Shown here: one piece after another, positions 7,870-17,427 of the stretch
How positions within the stretch are numbered: the first letter of the stretch is position 1
Layout of the letters: the number at the start of each line of letters is the position of its first letter
Assembly: GCA_036388855.1 (NCBI GenBank)
Contig: DASVRA010000021.1
Span: 1-51,586, forward strand
Length of the DNA stretch: 51,586 nucleotides
Direction of reading: 5' to 3'
DNA from: DASVRA01 sp036388855
Lineage (GTDB): Bacteria; Pseudomonadota; Alphaproteobacteria; Caulobacterales; Caulobacteraceae
Translations under genes and position numbers: made by a program
The notes under the pieces: model-generated
Databases searched by the model: none
What the model was told of the DNA's origin: nothing
Seen by the model: only the letters and a program-made list of their open reading frames with translations

Positions 7870-10590
7870 GTGACCGTCATTAGGGGCTTGAGGATGCTGG
7901 TTGAGGTTCAGGCGCCGCCTGCGCGTTGGGTCTATGCGTTCGGCGGGGGAGGGGCGGACGGCGACGCGAAGATGAAGGACCTGCTGGGGGGCAAGGGGGC
8001 CAACCTGGCGGAGATGTCTTCGCTGGGCCTGCCGGTGCCGCCGGGGTTCACCATCACCACCGAGGCCTGCACGCACTTCTACAAGCAGGGGCGCACCTAT
8101 CCGGCCGATCTAGAAGATCAAGTGCGGGCCGCGCTGAAGAAGGTCGAAGACCAGACCGGCAAGACGTTTGGCGACCCCAACAATCCTTTGCTGGTTTCCG
8201 TCAGATCAGGTGCGCGAGCCTCCATGCCAGGGATGATGGATACGGTCCTGAACCTCGGACTGAACGATCAGACTGTTGAGGGGCTGGCGAAGCTGTCGGG
8301 CGATCGGCGGTTCGCGTTTGATAGCTATCGGCGGTTTATCCAGATGTATTCGAACGTGGTGCTGGGGCTGGATCACCATGGGTTCGAGGAGATTCTCGAC
8401 GACCACAAGGAGCGGCTGGGGGTCGGCGTTGATACGGAGCTGGAGGCGTCCGACTGGGAGCGGGTGGTGCGGGATTACCGGGCCTTGGTCGAGAAGCAGC
8501 GCGGGGAGGCGTTTCCGCAGGACCCGCACGCGCAGTTGTGGGGGGCGGTGGGGGCGGTGTTCGAGAGCTGGATGAACGAGCGGGCGAAGTTCTACCGGCG
8601 CATGCACGACATCCCGGAGAGCTGGGGCACGGCGGTGAACGTGCAGGCGATGGTGTTCGGGAACATGGGGGAGACCTCGGCCACCGGGGTGGCGTTCACG
8701 CGCAATCCTTCGACGGGGGAGAAGGCGCTCTACGGCGAGTTCCTGATCAACGCGCAGGGGGAGGACGTGGTGGCGGGCATCCGCACCCCGCAGGCGCTGA
8801 CCGTGCGGGCGCGGGAGGAGATGGACGACCTGCAGCCCTCCATGGAGGAGGCGATGCCGGAGGTGTTCGGCCAGCTGGGCGCGGTGGTGGAGCGGCTGGA
8901 GGGGCACTACCGCGACATGCAGGACGTGGAGTTCACGGTGGAACGCGGCCGGCTGTGGATGCTGCAGACGCGCAACGGCAAGCGGACGGCCAAGGCGGCG
9001 CTGAAGGTGGCGGTGGACCTGGCGGGCGAGGAGCTGATCGACCGCAAGGAAGCGGTGCGTCGCATCGAGCCGGAGGCGCTGGACCAGCTGCTGCACCCGA
9101 CCATCGATCCCAAGGCCGAGCGTCACGTGATCGCCGCGGGCCTGCCGGCCTCTCCGGGCGCGGCGGTGGGCAAGGTGGTGTTCGACGCCGACGAGGCCGA
9201 GCGGCTGGGCTCCCAGGGCGAGGCGGTGATCCTGGTGCGCGAGGAGACCAGCCCCGAGGACATCCACGGCATGCACGCGGCCAGGGGCATCGTCACCGCG
9301 CGCGGCGGCATGACCAGCCACGCCGCCGTGGTGGCGCGCGGCATGGGCCGCCCCTGCGTCTCGGGCGCCGGAGAAATCCACATCGATACGACGAAAGGCG
9401 AGTTCCGCGCCCGCGGCCGCACCGTGCGGGCGGGCGAGACCATCACCATCGACGGCTCCAAGGGCGAGGTGCTGGCCGGCTCCGCCCCCATGATCGAGCC
9501 GGAGATGACCGGCGAGTTCTCCGCCCTAATGGGCTGGGCCGACGAGATCCGCACCCTGAAGGTGCGCGCCAACGCCGAGACGCCTCTGGACGCCCGCACC
9601 GCGCGCGGCTTCGGCGCCGAGGGCATCGGGCTGTGCCGCACCGAGCACATGTTCTTCGACGAGGACCGCATCGCGGCGGTGCGCGAGATGATCCTGGCCG
9701 ACGACGAGGCGGGGCGCCGCGCGGCCCTGGCCAAAATCCTGCCCATGCAGCGGGGCGACTTCGCCGAGATCTTCCGCATCATGGCGCCGCTGCCGGTGAC
9801 CATCCGCCTGCTCGACCCGCCGCTGCATGAGTTCCTGCCGCACGGCGAGGAGGACCTGCGCGCGGTGGCCGCCGCCACGGGGCTGGACGCGGGCAAGCTG
9901 ATGGCGCGCGCGGCCGAGCTGCGCGAGACCAACCCGATGCTGGGCTGGCGCGGCTGCCGCCTGGGCGTGGCCTTCCCCGAGATCTACGAAATGCAGGTGC
10001 GCGCCATCTTCGAGGCCGCCTGCGACGTGGCGGCCGAGGCCGAGGCCCCGCGCCCGGAGATCATGCACCCGCTGGTCGCCACCGGCGCCGAGATGGCCTA
10101 CCTGCGCGAGCTGACCGACCGGACCGCGCGCGAGGTGATCGCCGAGCGCGGGGTGGAGATCGCCTACCAGGTCGGGACCATGGTGGAGCTGCCGCGCGCG
10201 GCGCTGCGGGCGGGCGACCTGGCGGAGACGGCGGAGTTCTTCTCCTTCGGCACCAACGACCTGACCCAGACGACGTTCGGGATTTCGCGGGATGATTCCG
10301 CGCGGTTCCTGGGGCCGTACCTGCAGAAGGGCATATTCGAGAAGGACCCGTTCGTCACCCTGGACGCCGACGGCGTGGGAGACCTGATCCGCATCGCTGT
10401 GGAGCGGGGGCGGAAGGCGCGGGCCGACATCAAGCTCGGCATCTGCGGCGAGCACGGCGGCGACCCGGCCAGCATCCGCTTCTGCCACGAGGCGGGCCTG
10501 GATTACGTCAGCTGCTCGCCCTACCGGGTGCCGATCGCGCGCCTGGCGGCGGCGCAGGCGGCGTTGGCGGAGGGGGAGAGGGATCGGTGA
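7870..10590 (+). CDS. ppdK: Pyruvate, phosphate dikinase
   Basis: This enzyme interconverts pyruvate, ATP and phosphate with phosphoenolpyruvate, AMP and PPi in the cytoplasm. It has an N-terminal ATP-grasp domain (KGANLAEM, ASMPGMMDTVLNLG), a central phosphohistidine domain with GGMTSHAAVVARGMG (catalytic His484), and a C-terminal PEP/pyruvate barrel with LGICGEHGGD (catalytic Cys859). The 906-residue length is normal. The start given is GTG 7870; ATG 7894 is a good alternative because family proteins begin only a few residues before the WVYAFGGG motif. Confidence 0.97.
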   Translation: MTVIRGLRMLVEVQAPPARWVYAFGGGGADGDAKMKDLLGGKGANLAEMSSLGLPVPPGFTITTEACTHFYKQGRTYPADLEDQVRAALKKVEDQTGKTFGDPNNPLLVSVRSGARASMPGMMDTVLNLGLNDQTVEGLAKLSGDRRFAFDSYRRFIQMYSNVVLGLDHHGFEEILDDHKERLGVGVDTELEASDWERVVRDYRALVEKQRGEAFPQDPHAQLWGAVGAVFESWMNERAKFYRRMHDIPESWGTAVNVQAMVFGNMGETSATGVAFTRNPSTGEKALYGEFLINAQGEDVVAGIRTPQALTVRAREEMDDLQPSMEEAMPEVFGQLGAVVERLEGHYRDMQDVEFTVERGRLWMLQTRNGKRTAKAALKVAVDLAGEELIDRKEAVRRIEPEALDQLLHPTIDPKAERHVIAAGLPASPGAAVGKVVFDADEAERLGSQGEAVILVREETSPEDIHGMHAARGIVTARGGMTSHAAVVARGMGRPCVSGAGEIHIDTTKGEFRARGRTVRAGETITIDGSKGEVLAGSAPMIEPEMTGEFSALMGWADEIRTLKVRANAETPLDARTARGFGAEGIGLCRTEHMFFDEDRIAAVREMILADDEAGRRAALAKILPMQRGDFAEIFRIMAPLPVTIRLLDPPLHEFLPHGEEDLRAVAAATGLDAGKLMARAAELRETNPMLGWRGCRLGVAFPEIYEMQVRAIFEAACDVAAEAEAPRPEIMHPLVATGAEMAYLRELTDRTAREVIAERGVEIAYQVGTMVELPRAALRAGDLAETAEFFSFGTNDLTQTTFGISRDDSARFLGPYLQKGIFEKDPFVTLDADGVGDLIRIAVERGRKARADIKLGICGEHGGDPASIRFCHEAGLDYVSCSPYRVPIARLAAAQAALAEGERDR

Positions 10591-10646
10591 CTTGCTCCTC
10601 CAACTGCGACAGCGTATAAGAACGTAGGTATCGGAGGGCTCCTTCA

Positions 10647-11126
10647 GTGAGCGCGATGGAGAGTAAGCCCCTTGCGGATGAGGTGGTGTGGAAGATTCGC
10701 AACACCGTACTGGGGCTGATAGTCATTTTTCTTGGTGGTCTTGGTGCGATAGCAATCAACGCCTTTGGTGTGCTTCCTGACGCACGTAAAGACGCAATTC
10801 TTGAGCGTGTGTGGCCTCGGTCTATGGCTGCCAGACCGATAGACACTAAGCACCAGGCAGGTATTGTGCCGGATCCCGGTAATCTGTCTGCTTCTAGTGT
10901 CAAGCGTGACGCGACAGACCGACTGGGTCAGGTGGCAAAGAGTACGGCTAACGCGGCGGACGAGAAAATACAGAGCGTTAGGCGGCGGGACCGTACGAAG
11001 GATTCGTCGTCGAGCACGCATATTCAACAGAAGGATCAATTCGTGTCTAATAGCGGGCCAATTATTGCCACGGATGACGGCATCGCCATTGGTAGTGTCG
11101 GCAACTACTACAATGTTGAAGAATAG
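10647..11126 (+). CDS. Membrane-anchored protein of unknown function, low-GC cassette gene 1
   Basis: The 159-residue protein starts at GTG 10647 after GGAGGG (10632-10637). It has one transmembrane helix at about residues 19-41 and a long hydrophilic tail rich in Ser, Asp, Lys and Arg, so most of the protein lies on one face of the membrane. I recognise no domain. Its base and codon use are visibly less GC-rich than the neighbours. The last 14 bases overlap the start of the next gene, which argues for translational coupling and joint function. Confidence 0.7.
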   Translation: MSAMESKPLADEVVWKIRNTVLGLIVIFLGGLGAIAINAFGVLPDARKDAILERVWPRSMAARPIDTKHQAGIVPDPGNLSASSVKRDATDRLGQVAKSTANAADEKIQSVRRRDRTKDSSSSTHIQQKDQFVSNSGPIIATDDGIAIGSVGNYYNVEE

Positions 11127-12186
11127 TATCTTTTTCACTTTTCTTCTAGTAATAGGCGTTGCCGAAACAGGTAGCGTGTTTGGTCAAATCCCTCAGCCTG
11201 CGCCAGCGGTGGCCGCTTATGATCGAGGGGTTGCTATTAATCGCGCTGAAGCCGTTTACATTTTTCGTGGTTTGCCGGGGAGCACACCTCGGCAAAAGCT
11301 TGGCTATGTAATGAAAGCCTACACAGAAGGTTTGCAAGCCGCTGTTCAACTTTCGTCCAACCGGCCCGTGTTTAGCTGGATGCTAGAAGACGATGCGTTG
11401 ATGGTCGACGGACAGAGAGCTGTAATGCTATCGTTGACAGCCTCAACCAAGGAATGGCTGAAGGTTAGGTTTCCGCATCTACGACCTTGCACCATTGGCA
11501 AAGATTACGCTGTGGGTGGGATCGGCATTTTCCCAAATGGCGATCAAACGGTTGAAGTGCGTGTCCTAGATGCCGACCAGCCTGTTGTAAAGAAGATCTG
11601 CAACTCGCTAGGTCAAAATATCTCCGGACTAAGTCCCACTGAAGAAGGGAATGAAGAAGGACTCAGCCGTTACGAGCTGTATGCTGGCGAGTACGATGCC
11701 CTCCAAATCGTCTTGCATTCGGGAGCTGTGGCCGAGTCGTCATTATATTGGAAGGGATTAGGCCTACCATCACCACTAAGCTTAAGCGACGAGGACTCAT
11801 CTGACAAGGAGGAGATGGTCGGCTTTGGTACCGAATTGTTGTCCTCCGGCCACGCTGTTATGCAAGCCGATAGCATTTCCCCTGAGTTTGTCGGTGTGAC
11901 AAGCGACAGCTTCACGCCTCAGGCTCGTGCGGTCTTCGGAGTCGAATTGGATAAACTGCAAGGAGAATGGACTCATTACATCAGCACTACAGGTTACACC
12001 ATCCGGCCCAACCTACTGCCTGCTTCACAGATAGGCAGCCCCTCCATGTGGAAAACGCGGCGTAACCTGAATAAATATATTCGATCTCTTAATTGCGTTG
12101 CCGTAAGGTTTGCTACCGAGCACAAGTATTTTGACCCTAGGGATAGTAATATATATGGACAATGTGTTTCCGCATGGGCGAAGTAG
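11113..12186 (+). CDS. Secreted protein of unknown function, low-GC cassette gene 2
   Basis: The start ATG 11113 was chosen over earlier in-frame starts because it begins a classic signal peptide (Lys-Asn, then a hydrophobic core to about residue 20, a small-residue region ending near residue 25) and overlaps the upstream gene by 14 bases. The mature part of about 330 residues is acidic, has no membrane segment and contains at least three Cys. I recognise no domain. In the line at 11521-11580 I counted 31 G+C of 60, well below the surrounding genes. With the upstream gene it forms a two-gene unit that looks acquired. Confidence 0.75.
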   Translation: MLKNSIFFTFLLVIGVAETGSVFGQIPQPAPAVAAYDRGVAINRAEAVYIFRGLPGSTPRQKLGYVMKAYTEGLQAAVQLSSNRPVFSWMLEDDALMVDGQRAVMLSLTASTKEWLKVRFPHLRPCTIGKDYAVGGIGIFPNGDQTVEVRVLDADQPVVKKICNSLGQNISGLSPTEEGNEEGLSRYELYAGEYDALQIVLHSGAVAESSLYWKGLGLPSPLSLSDEDSSDKEEMVGFGTELLSSGHAVMQADSISPEFVGVTSDSFTPQARAVFGVELDKLQGEWTHYISTTGYTIRPNLLPASQIGSPSMWKTRRNLNKYIRSLNCVAVRFATEHKYFDPRDSNIYGQCVSAWAK

Positions 12187-12310
12187 ATAGTGGGTAACAG
12201 ATGCGAGCGGAAACAGGAGCGGCATCCTAGACGTCGCGCCACCGCTCCGCCTTGCATCACGAAGAGAGTGGGCCTTCGCATCTTGGATGATCTTCGCCGG
12301 GTGGCAGCGG

Positions 12311-12373
12311 CCACTCAAGGGTGGCGCGTCTCGCCATCGCTCCGCTACGGGTCGCAGGCGCGCCCTTGACTGG
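12311..12373. repeat. Imperfect inverted repeat after the low-GC cassette
   Basis: CCACTCAAGGGTGGCGCG (12311-12328) is an imperfect inverted match of GCGCGCCCTTGACTGG (12358-12373), with a GC-rich loop between. The interval 12187-12476 otherwise shows no gene. A small hairpin with a T-run on one side (CTTTTTCTCC...GGGAGAAGG, near 12439-12463) may terminate transcription from one or both sides. Confidence 0.5.
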
Positions 12374-12476
12374 TCGATCCCGTCCGGCACGCTCGCTGCC
12401 AAGAGGTTGAAGGCGGTGGTGTGAAGGCCTCCACTCAACCTTTTTCTCCTCGCGGGAGAAGGGTAGGAGCGCCCGC

Positions 12477-13340
12477 CTACGCCCCCACCGTCACCGGCAG
12501 CTTCAGGAACACCCGCCCCGAACGCGACGGCTCCGGCAACGCGCCCGCGCGGATGTTCACCTGCAGGGCCTGCAGCATCAGGGCCGGGGCGGACAGGGTG
12601 GCGTCGCGTGCGGTGCGCATGGCGACGAACTCGTCCTCATCGATCCCCTCGCGCACGTGGACGTTGCTGCGGCGTTCCTCGGCGACGGTGGTCTCCCAGC
12701 GGAACTCCTGGCGGCCGGCGGGCAGGTAGTCGTGGCCGACGAAGACGCGGGTCTGGGGCGGCAGCGCCAGCACCTTGCGGATCGAGCGGTAGAGGGTGCG
12801 CGCGTCGCCGCCGGGGAAGTCGGCGCGGGCGGTGCCGTAGTCGGGCATGAACAGGGTGTCGCCGACGAAGGCGGTGTCGCCGATCAGATAGGCCACGTCG
12901 GCGGGCGTGTGGCCGGGGGTTTCCAGCACCCCGATGGTGAGCTCGCCGAGCGGCAGCCGGTCGCCTTCGTCCAGCAGGTGGTCGAAGGCGCCGCCGTCGG
13001 CCGCCATGTCGTCCGCCTCGAACAGGGGGATGAAGGTCTCCTGCACCTGCACGATGCCGGCGCCGATGGCGATCTTCGCGCCCGTTTTGCGGCGGATGTA
13101 GTCGCCGGCCGAGAGGTGGTCGGCGTGGGCGTGCGTCTCCAGCACGTAGTGGAGGTTCAGGCCCTGGTCGGCGGCGGCGTCCAGCATGGCGTCGGCGGAG
13201 GCAGTCGAGAGGCGCGCGGCCCTGGGCTCGAAGTCCAGCACCGGGTCGATCACCGCGGCCGCCCTAGTCGCCGGGTCGCTGACCAGATAGCTGGCGGTCG
13301 AGGTGGCGTGGTCGAAGAACGCCTGGACCTGGGGGTTCAT
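12477..13340 (-). CDS. ETHE1/Blh-like metallo-beta-lactamase-fold hydrolase (probable persulfide dioxygenase)
   Basis: The 287-residue protein has the metal motif THAHADHL, then PGHTPADVAYLIGD, VGDTLF and a late GHDY, as in glyoxalase-II-fold proteins. The stretch YGTARADFPGGDA followed by LYRSI and LPPQTRVFVGHDY closely matches ETHE1-type sulfur dioxygenases and the rhizobial Blh proteins, which oxidise persulfides derived from sulfide. These enzymes act on glutathione persulfide in the cytoplasm. No BigR regulator, sulfurtransferase or sulfide:quinone reductase gene is adjacent. It could instead be a related thioesterase, but the C-terminal motifs favour ETHE1. Confidence 0.85.
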   Translation of the reverse strand: MNPQVQAFFDHATSTASYLVSDPATRAAAVIDPVLDFEPRAARLSTASADAMLDAAADQGLNLHYVLETHAHADHLSAGDYIRRKTGAKIAIGAGIVQVQETFIPLFEADDMAADGGAFDHLLDEGDRLPLGELTIGVLETPGHTPADVAYLIGDTAFVGDTLFMPDYGTARADFPGGDARTLYRSIRKVLALPPQTRVFVGHDYLPAGRQEFRWETTVAEERRSNVHVREGIDEDEFVAMRTARDATLSAPALMLQALQVNIRAGALPEPSRSGRVFLKLPVTVGA

Positions 13341-13880
13341 GGCAGCCTCCCTGGCGCGCAGTGCGCATCTGCCGCCGCCGCCTCTGCAGCGCCGCTGGGT
13401 GCCAATAACACTGTTCCTCTACCTCGCAAGGTTTCCCGCTCCCGGCGGTAGAGGGACGAGCCCGGGGCCTGCGTTCGCTGGCGGACGGGAGGGTGAGGGA
13501 TCACGGCCCCTGCAATGACCCGCCGTGTATGGGCGCCTCCCGGCGCCATCAGTGCGCGTCCAGCTCTTTATCCGCATATTTTGGTTGGCATCCGGAAGCA
13601 GATTCAAGGGCTTAACTTGTCGTAAAGCGAAGCTATCCCCGCCTGTCCGCGCGACCGTATTATTGCGACATGAAGCCCGCCGACCCCAGAAAAGACCAAT
13701 GGCCGGATGGCCGAATGGCCGGATGGCCGACGTGTGAGAAGCGGCCATCTTCCCGGAAAACTGGCGGAGATCCTGAAGAGCGGCCGCCAGCCGCACCCAA
13801 GCTTGCCACACGAGCGCTGGCGCGGTTCTATGCATAACGCCGTCCGCCGAGGGAGGGCCGAACTCAGCGGGAGAGCGGCC
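13341..13880. other. 540-base intergenic region with possible regulatory sites
   Basis: This divergent interval separates the ETHE1-like gene from the RTX gene. It contains a GATTC site (13601-13605), a near CtrA-type box TTAA-N7-TAAA (13612-13626), and short tandem copies of an 8-base unit (ATGGCCGG/ATGGCCGA) at about 13699-13732. A small GGCGCC...GGCGCC hairpin lies near 13530-13552. No convincing coding frame was found. The regulatory reading is tentative. Confidence 0.4.
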
Positions 13881-15476
13881 ATGGCCACCTTCATCGGAAC
13901 CGACGTCAACGACACCTTCAACGGCGGCGTCGCCAACGACAGCATCCGGGGCGAGGGCGGGAACGACAGTCTCTCGGGCGGCGGCGGGGCCGACACCATC
14001 CACGGCGGCAGCGGCGCCGACACCATGCTGGGCGGCGACGGTAACGACCAGCTCTGGGACGACGTGGGGAACGACACCATCCGCGGCGGCGCGGGCGTGG
14101 ACTACATCCTGGCCAGGACGGGCGGGGCGGACGTGCTCGACGGCGGCGGCGGCGGGCAGGACTGGCTGAATTTCCAGGAGATCGTCGTCGACGGCGGCGT
14201 GAACATCGATCTGCTGGTCACCACGGCCCAAGACACCGGCGCGGCGGGCGTCGACACCCTCACCGGGTTCGAGAATGTGTTCGGCGGGCATCAGGACGAC
14301 TTCATCTACGGCAGCGACGTGGCCAACCAGCTGCAAGGCTACGCCGGCAACGACTGGCTGGCCGGACGGGGCGGAGACGACGTGCTGGGATCGGACCAGT
14401 ACGGCGAGGGCAACGATTCGATGTTCGGCGACATCGGCGACGACACCATCTACGCCATCGGCGGCGACGACCTGGTGGACGGCGGCGAGGGCGTCGACGT
14501 CCTCAGCTTCGCCCGTTTCGTCCTGCCCGGCGGAACGGAGCTGGACGCGCGCATCAATCTGCAGAGCACCGGGCCGCAGACCACCTTCTCCGGCAGCACC
14601 GTCACGGTCAGCGGCATCGAGGCGGTCCGCGGCGGCGGCGGCAACGACAGCCTGGAGGGCAACAACGGCGACAACACCCTGTGGGGCGCGAGCGGCGACG
14701 ATGTGCTGGCGGGTTCCTACGGGGAGGACGTGCTGGACGGCGGGACTGGCAACGACTCGCTCTATGGCGGCGGCAGCGACGACCTTCTGCTCGGCGGGAC
14801 GGGCAACGACACGCTCAGCGCCGCGTCCGGCGGCTCGACCCTGGTGGGGGGGCTGGGCGACGATCTCTATGACGGCTCCGCTTATGGCGCGATCGCCAGC
14901 TTCGCGGCGTCCGAGACATCCATCTACGTCACCCTGAGCTTCACCTACGCCCAGCTGACGCACGAGGGCAGCGACACCTTCGTGGACATCAACGGGCTGA
15001 TCGGCTCCAAGTTCGACGACGCCTTCATCGGCGGGACGGACGCGGACACGCTGATCGGCGGCGCCGGCCGCGACACCCTGCACGGCGCCGAGGGCGCCGA
15101 CTCGCTCGTGGGGGGCAAGGGCGCGGACGTGCTGATCGGCCGGGCTGGGCGCGACGTGCTGACCGGCGGGGGGTCGGGCGACGTGTTCAGGTTCCTGTCC
15201 CTGTCCGACAGCCCCTCGCTCGGCGCCGACCGCATCACCGACCTGACGGGCAGCGACCTGATCGATCTGTCGGGCATCGACGCCAACGTCTTCGCCAGGG
15301 GGGATCAGGCGTTCACCCTGGTGAACCAGCACAGCGGGATCGGCCAGGCGGTGCTGACCTACAACCCGGACAGCGGGCGCACGTCGCTGGCGCTCTACAC
15401 CAACTCGGACAACACCATCGACGGCTACATCGTGATCGACGGGAACCGCGAGGATTTCGACAACTTCGAACTCTGA
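13881..15476 (+). CDS. RTX (hemolysin-type) calcium-binding repeat protein
   Basis: The 531-residue acidic protein is made almost wholly of Gly/Asp-rich nonapeptide repeats of the GGxGxDxUx type, which form a calcium-bound parallel beta-roll outside the cell. There is no N-terminal signal peptide. The last about 100 residues, beginning near DVFRFLSLSDSP and ending in DFDNFEL, resemble the C-terminal region that type I secretion systems recognise. ATG 13881 follows a weak GGGAGAG site; the longer upstream frame is low-quality. No protease or lipase domain is visible. No ABC transporter or membrane-fusion gene lies nearby, so secretion must use a system encoded elsewhere. Confidence 0.88.
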   Translation: MATFIGTDVNDTFNGGVANDSIRGEGGNDSLSGGGGADTIHGGSGADTMLGGDGNDQLWDDVGNDTIRGGAGVDYILARTGGADVLDGGGGGQDWLNFQEIVVDGGVNIDLLVTTAQDTGAAGVDTLTGFENVFGGHQDDFIYGSDVANQLQGYAGNDWLAGRGGDDVLGSDQYGEGNDSMFGDIGDDTIYAIGGDDLVDGGEGVDVLSFARFVLPGGTELDARINLQSTGPQTTFSGSTVTVSGIEAVRGGGGNDSLEGNNGDNTLWGASGDDVLAGSYGEDVLDGGTGNDSLYGGGSDDLLLGGTGNDTLSAASGGSTLVGGLGDDLYDGSAYGAIASFAASETSIYVTLSFTYAQLTHEGSDTFVDINGLIGSKFDDAFIGGTDADTLIGGAGRDTLHGAEGADSLVGGKGADVLIGRAGRDVLTGGGSGDVFRFLSLSDSPSLGADRITDLTGSDLIDLSGIDANVFARGDQAFTLVNQHSGIGQAVLTYNPDSGRTSLALYTNSDNTIDGYIVIDGNREDFDNFEL

Positions 15477-16123
15477 TCAGCCAGGGGCGTTGGCCTCGAA
15501 CGGCGCCATCTGGGCGGCCAGCGCGCGGGCGAAGGCGGGGCGAGCCGTGCAGCGGGCGAGATAGGCGCCGAGCGCGGGGGAGCGGTCCACCAGGTCGGTG
15601 TGGCGCAGGATGCGCAGCACCGTGGCCATCATCAGGTCGCCGGCGGTGAAGCGGTCCTCCAGCCACTCCCGGCCGTCCAGGCGGGCCTCGACGGCGGCCA
15701 GGCGGCGCTCGACGAATCGACGGCGCCGGGCCGGCGGGCCTGGGCCCAGGGCTCGTCCTTGAAGAACAGGTCGATGGAGGTGAGGTTCTGGACGCCGGGC
15801 TCGACGGAGTTGAGGGCGGCGAACACCCAGCCGATGGCGCGGGCCCGGGCGGCGGGATCGCGCGGGAGCAGGGTTTCGGAGCGTTCTCCTATGTGCAGCA
15901 CGATGGCGCCGGATTCGAAGAGGGTGAGCCCGTCTTCCTCGTAGACCGGCACCTGGCCGAAGGGCTGTAGCGCCCGGTGTTCGGGCGCGTTCTGCTCGCC
16001 CGGGGCCACAAGGCGCTCCTCGTAGGCGAGGCCGGCCTCCTCCAGCGCCCAGCGGACGCGCAGGTCGCGCACCAGCCCCTGGGCGAAGGGCGGGACCCAT
16101 CGGAAGGCGGTCACCCTGATCAT
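15477..16123 (-). pseudogene. Glutathione S-transferase family gene broken by a one-base frameshift
   Basis: From ATG 16123 the frame encodes a thioredoxin-like GST N-domain (VTAFRWVPPFAQG, FGQVPVYEEDGLTLFESGAI) and the start of the helical domain as far as about KDEPWAQARR. The remaining helical domain (RFVERRLAAVEARLDG, DLMMATVLRILR) continues in another frame to the stop at 15477. The distance is one base short of a whole number of codons, so a single deletion in the G/C-rich run near 15720-15745 explains it. This is either a real recent pseudogene or an assembly error in a homopolymer-like stretch. An ATG at 16150 would extend the N-terminus by nine residues. Confidence 0.8.
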
Positions 16124-16248
16124 CGCGTCCTCCACGGCCGGCACGCCCATCCCATGTTATATGGGCCGGCGCCAAGATCGAGGCCGGAGCGGCGGGCTAG
16201 CTGGCGGCTTCCCTTCGGGAGCGGTAGCTTGGCCCGACAGGAGGCTCC

Positions 16249-17394
16249 ATGAAGCTCGGTGTCCCTTTGCGCCAAGGCGCGGCCGTCCTGGCGCTCGCGG
16301 CCGCAGGCTGTGGGGAGCCGTCCTCCGCCGCCAGGGGTGCGCAGGACGCAGCGGCGGCCACGAAGCAGGTCTCCGCGCTCCGGCTTACCGCCCCCAGGGC
16401 GGCGCACTCGGTCGTCTCGCTGCCTGACGGCCGCGTGCTGTTCATCGGCGGGTGCACCGAGGACAGCTGCGAAACCGGCCCCGCCGGCGCGGGAGTCGAC
16501 GTGTACGATCCACGCGGGGGGACGGTCAGGTCGGCGGGTCGGCTGACGGGACCGCGCACGAGCGGCGCGGTGGCGGTGCTGCCGGGCGGGGACGTGCTGG
16601 TGGCCGGCGGTTGGTCCGGGCCGGCGGTCACGGACGCGGTGGAGCGGTTCGATCCGTCCACGGGAAGGTCGCGGCGGCTCAAGCCGCTGGCCGTGGCGCG
16701 CGCGGACATCGCCACGGCGGTGCTGGACGACGGGCGGGTGCTGCTGGCCGGCGGGTATTCCGGCGGGCGGGCGCTGGACGTGGTCGAGCTGTTCGATCCC
16801 CGGACCGACGCGATCACGCGCCTGCCTCCCCTGTCCTCGCCCCGCGCGGGCGCCATGGCGGTGAAGCTGGAGGGGGGACGCGTCCTGGTCGTCGGCGGCG
16901 GCGAGGGGACGGGATCGGACCTGGCGCCCAGCAACAGGGCCGATGTCGTCCAGGTCGGAGCCGGGAGCCGGCGCGTGGGCGATCTCCGGACGGCCCGCTA
17001 CAAGCATGCCGCGGTGGCTATCGGCGGCGGCCGCGTCGCCGTGATCGGCGGCTCCGACGCCCGGGACAACCAGGGCAAGATCCGGTCCATCGAGATCTTC
17101 GACCCGGCCACGGAGCGGTTCACCTCCGGCGGATCGGCGGCCGAAGCCCGGTACAAGATCGGCAGCGCGGTCGTGGCGCTGCGGGACGGCCGCGTGTTCA
17201 TCGGCGGCGGGGGGACCCGGCCGGAAATCTATGATCCGTCCGCCGGGCGAAGCTCGCTACTGGACGCGCCGGCCTCGGCGCCCTTGAACTTCGCCGCCGC
17301 CGCGCGCCTGGCGGACGGCAGGGTGGTCGTCGCGGGGGGCTACACGGAGGACGGCATCCACGTGACGGACGCCGTCACCGTCTACTCGCCCTGA
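16249..17394 (+). CDS. Kelch-repeat lipoprotein
   Basis: The 381-residue protein begins with a lipoprotein signal peptide ending at a lipobox LAAAGC, so it is predicted to be lipid-anchored in the envelope. The rest is about six kelch-type repeats, each with a DGRVLxxGG or similar core (SLPDGRVLFIGG, VLPGGDVLVAGG, LDDGRVLLAGG), the signature of a beta-propeller. Such proteins bind partners or carbohydrates; no catalytic residues are evident. It starts after AGGAGG (16239-16244), a strong site. It converges on carA. Confidence 0.88.
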   Translation: MKLGVPLRQGAAVLALAAAGCGEPSSAARGAQDAAAATKQVSALRLTAPRAAHSVVSLPDGRVLFIGGCTEDSCETGPAGAGVDVYDPRGGTVRSAGRLTGPRTSGAVAVLPGGDVLVAGGWSGPAVTDAVERFDPSTGRSRRLKPLAVARADIATAVLDDGRVLLAGGYSGGRALDVVELFDPRTDAITRLPPLSSPRAGAMAVKLEGGRVLVVGGGEGTGSDLAPSNRADVVQVGAGSRRVGDLRTARYKHAAVAIGGGRVAVIGGSDARDNQGKIRSIEIFDPATERFTSGGSAAEARYKIGSAVVALRDGRVFIGGGGTRPEIYDPSAGRSSLLDAPASAPLNFAAAARLADGRVVVAGGYTEDGIHVTDAVTVYSP

Positions 17395-17427
17395 CCGCGC
17401 CCGCGGGTGAACCGCGAGCGCTTGCGC

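Noticed and set aside
13612..13626. CtrA binding box upstream of the RTX gene
   Set aside because: TTAA-N7-TAAA misses one base of the consensus and a single near match is expected by chance in this much DNA; kept only as a tentative note.
13881..15476. CRISPR-like or tandem DNA repeat array
   Set aside because: The repetition is codon-level repetition of the RTX nonapeptide, not direct DNA repeats with spacers.
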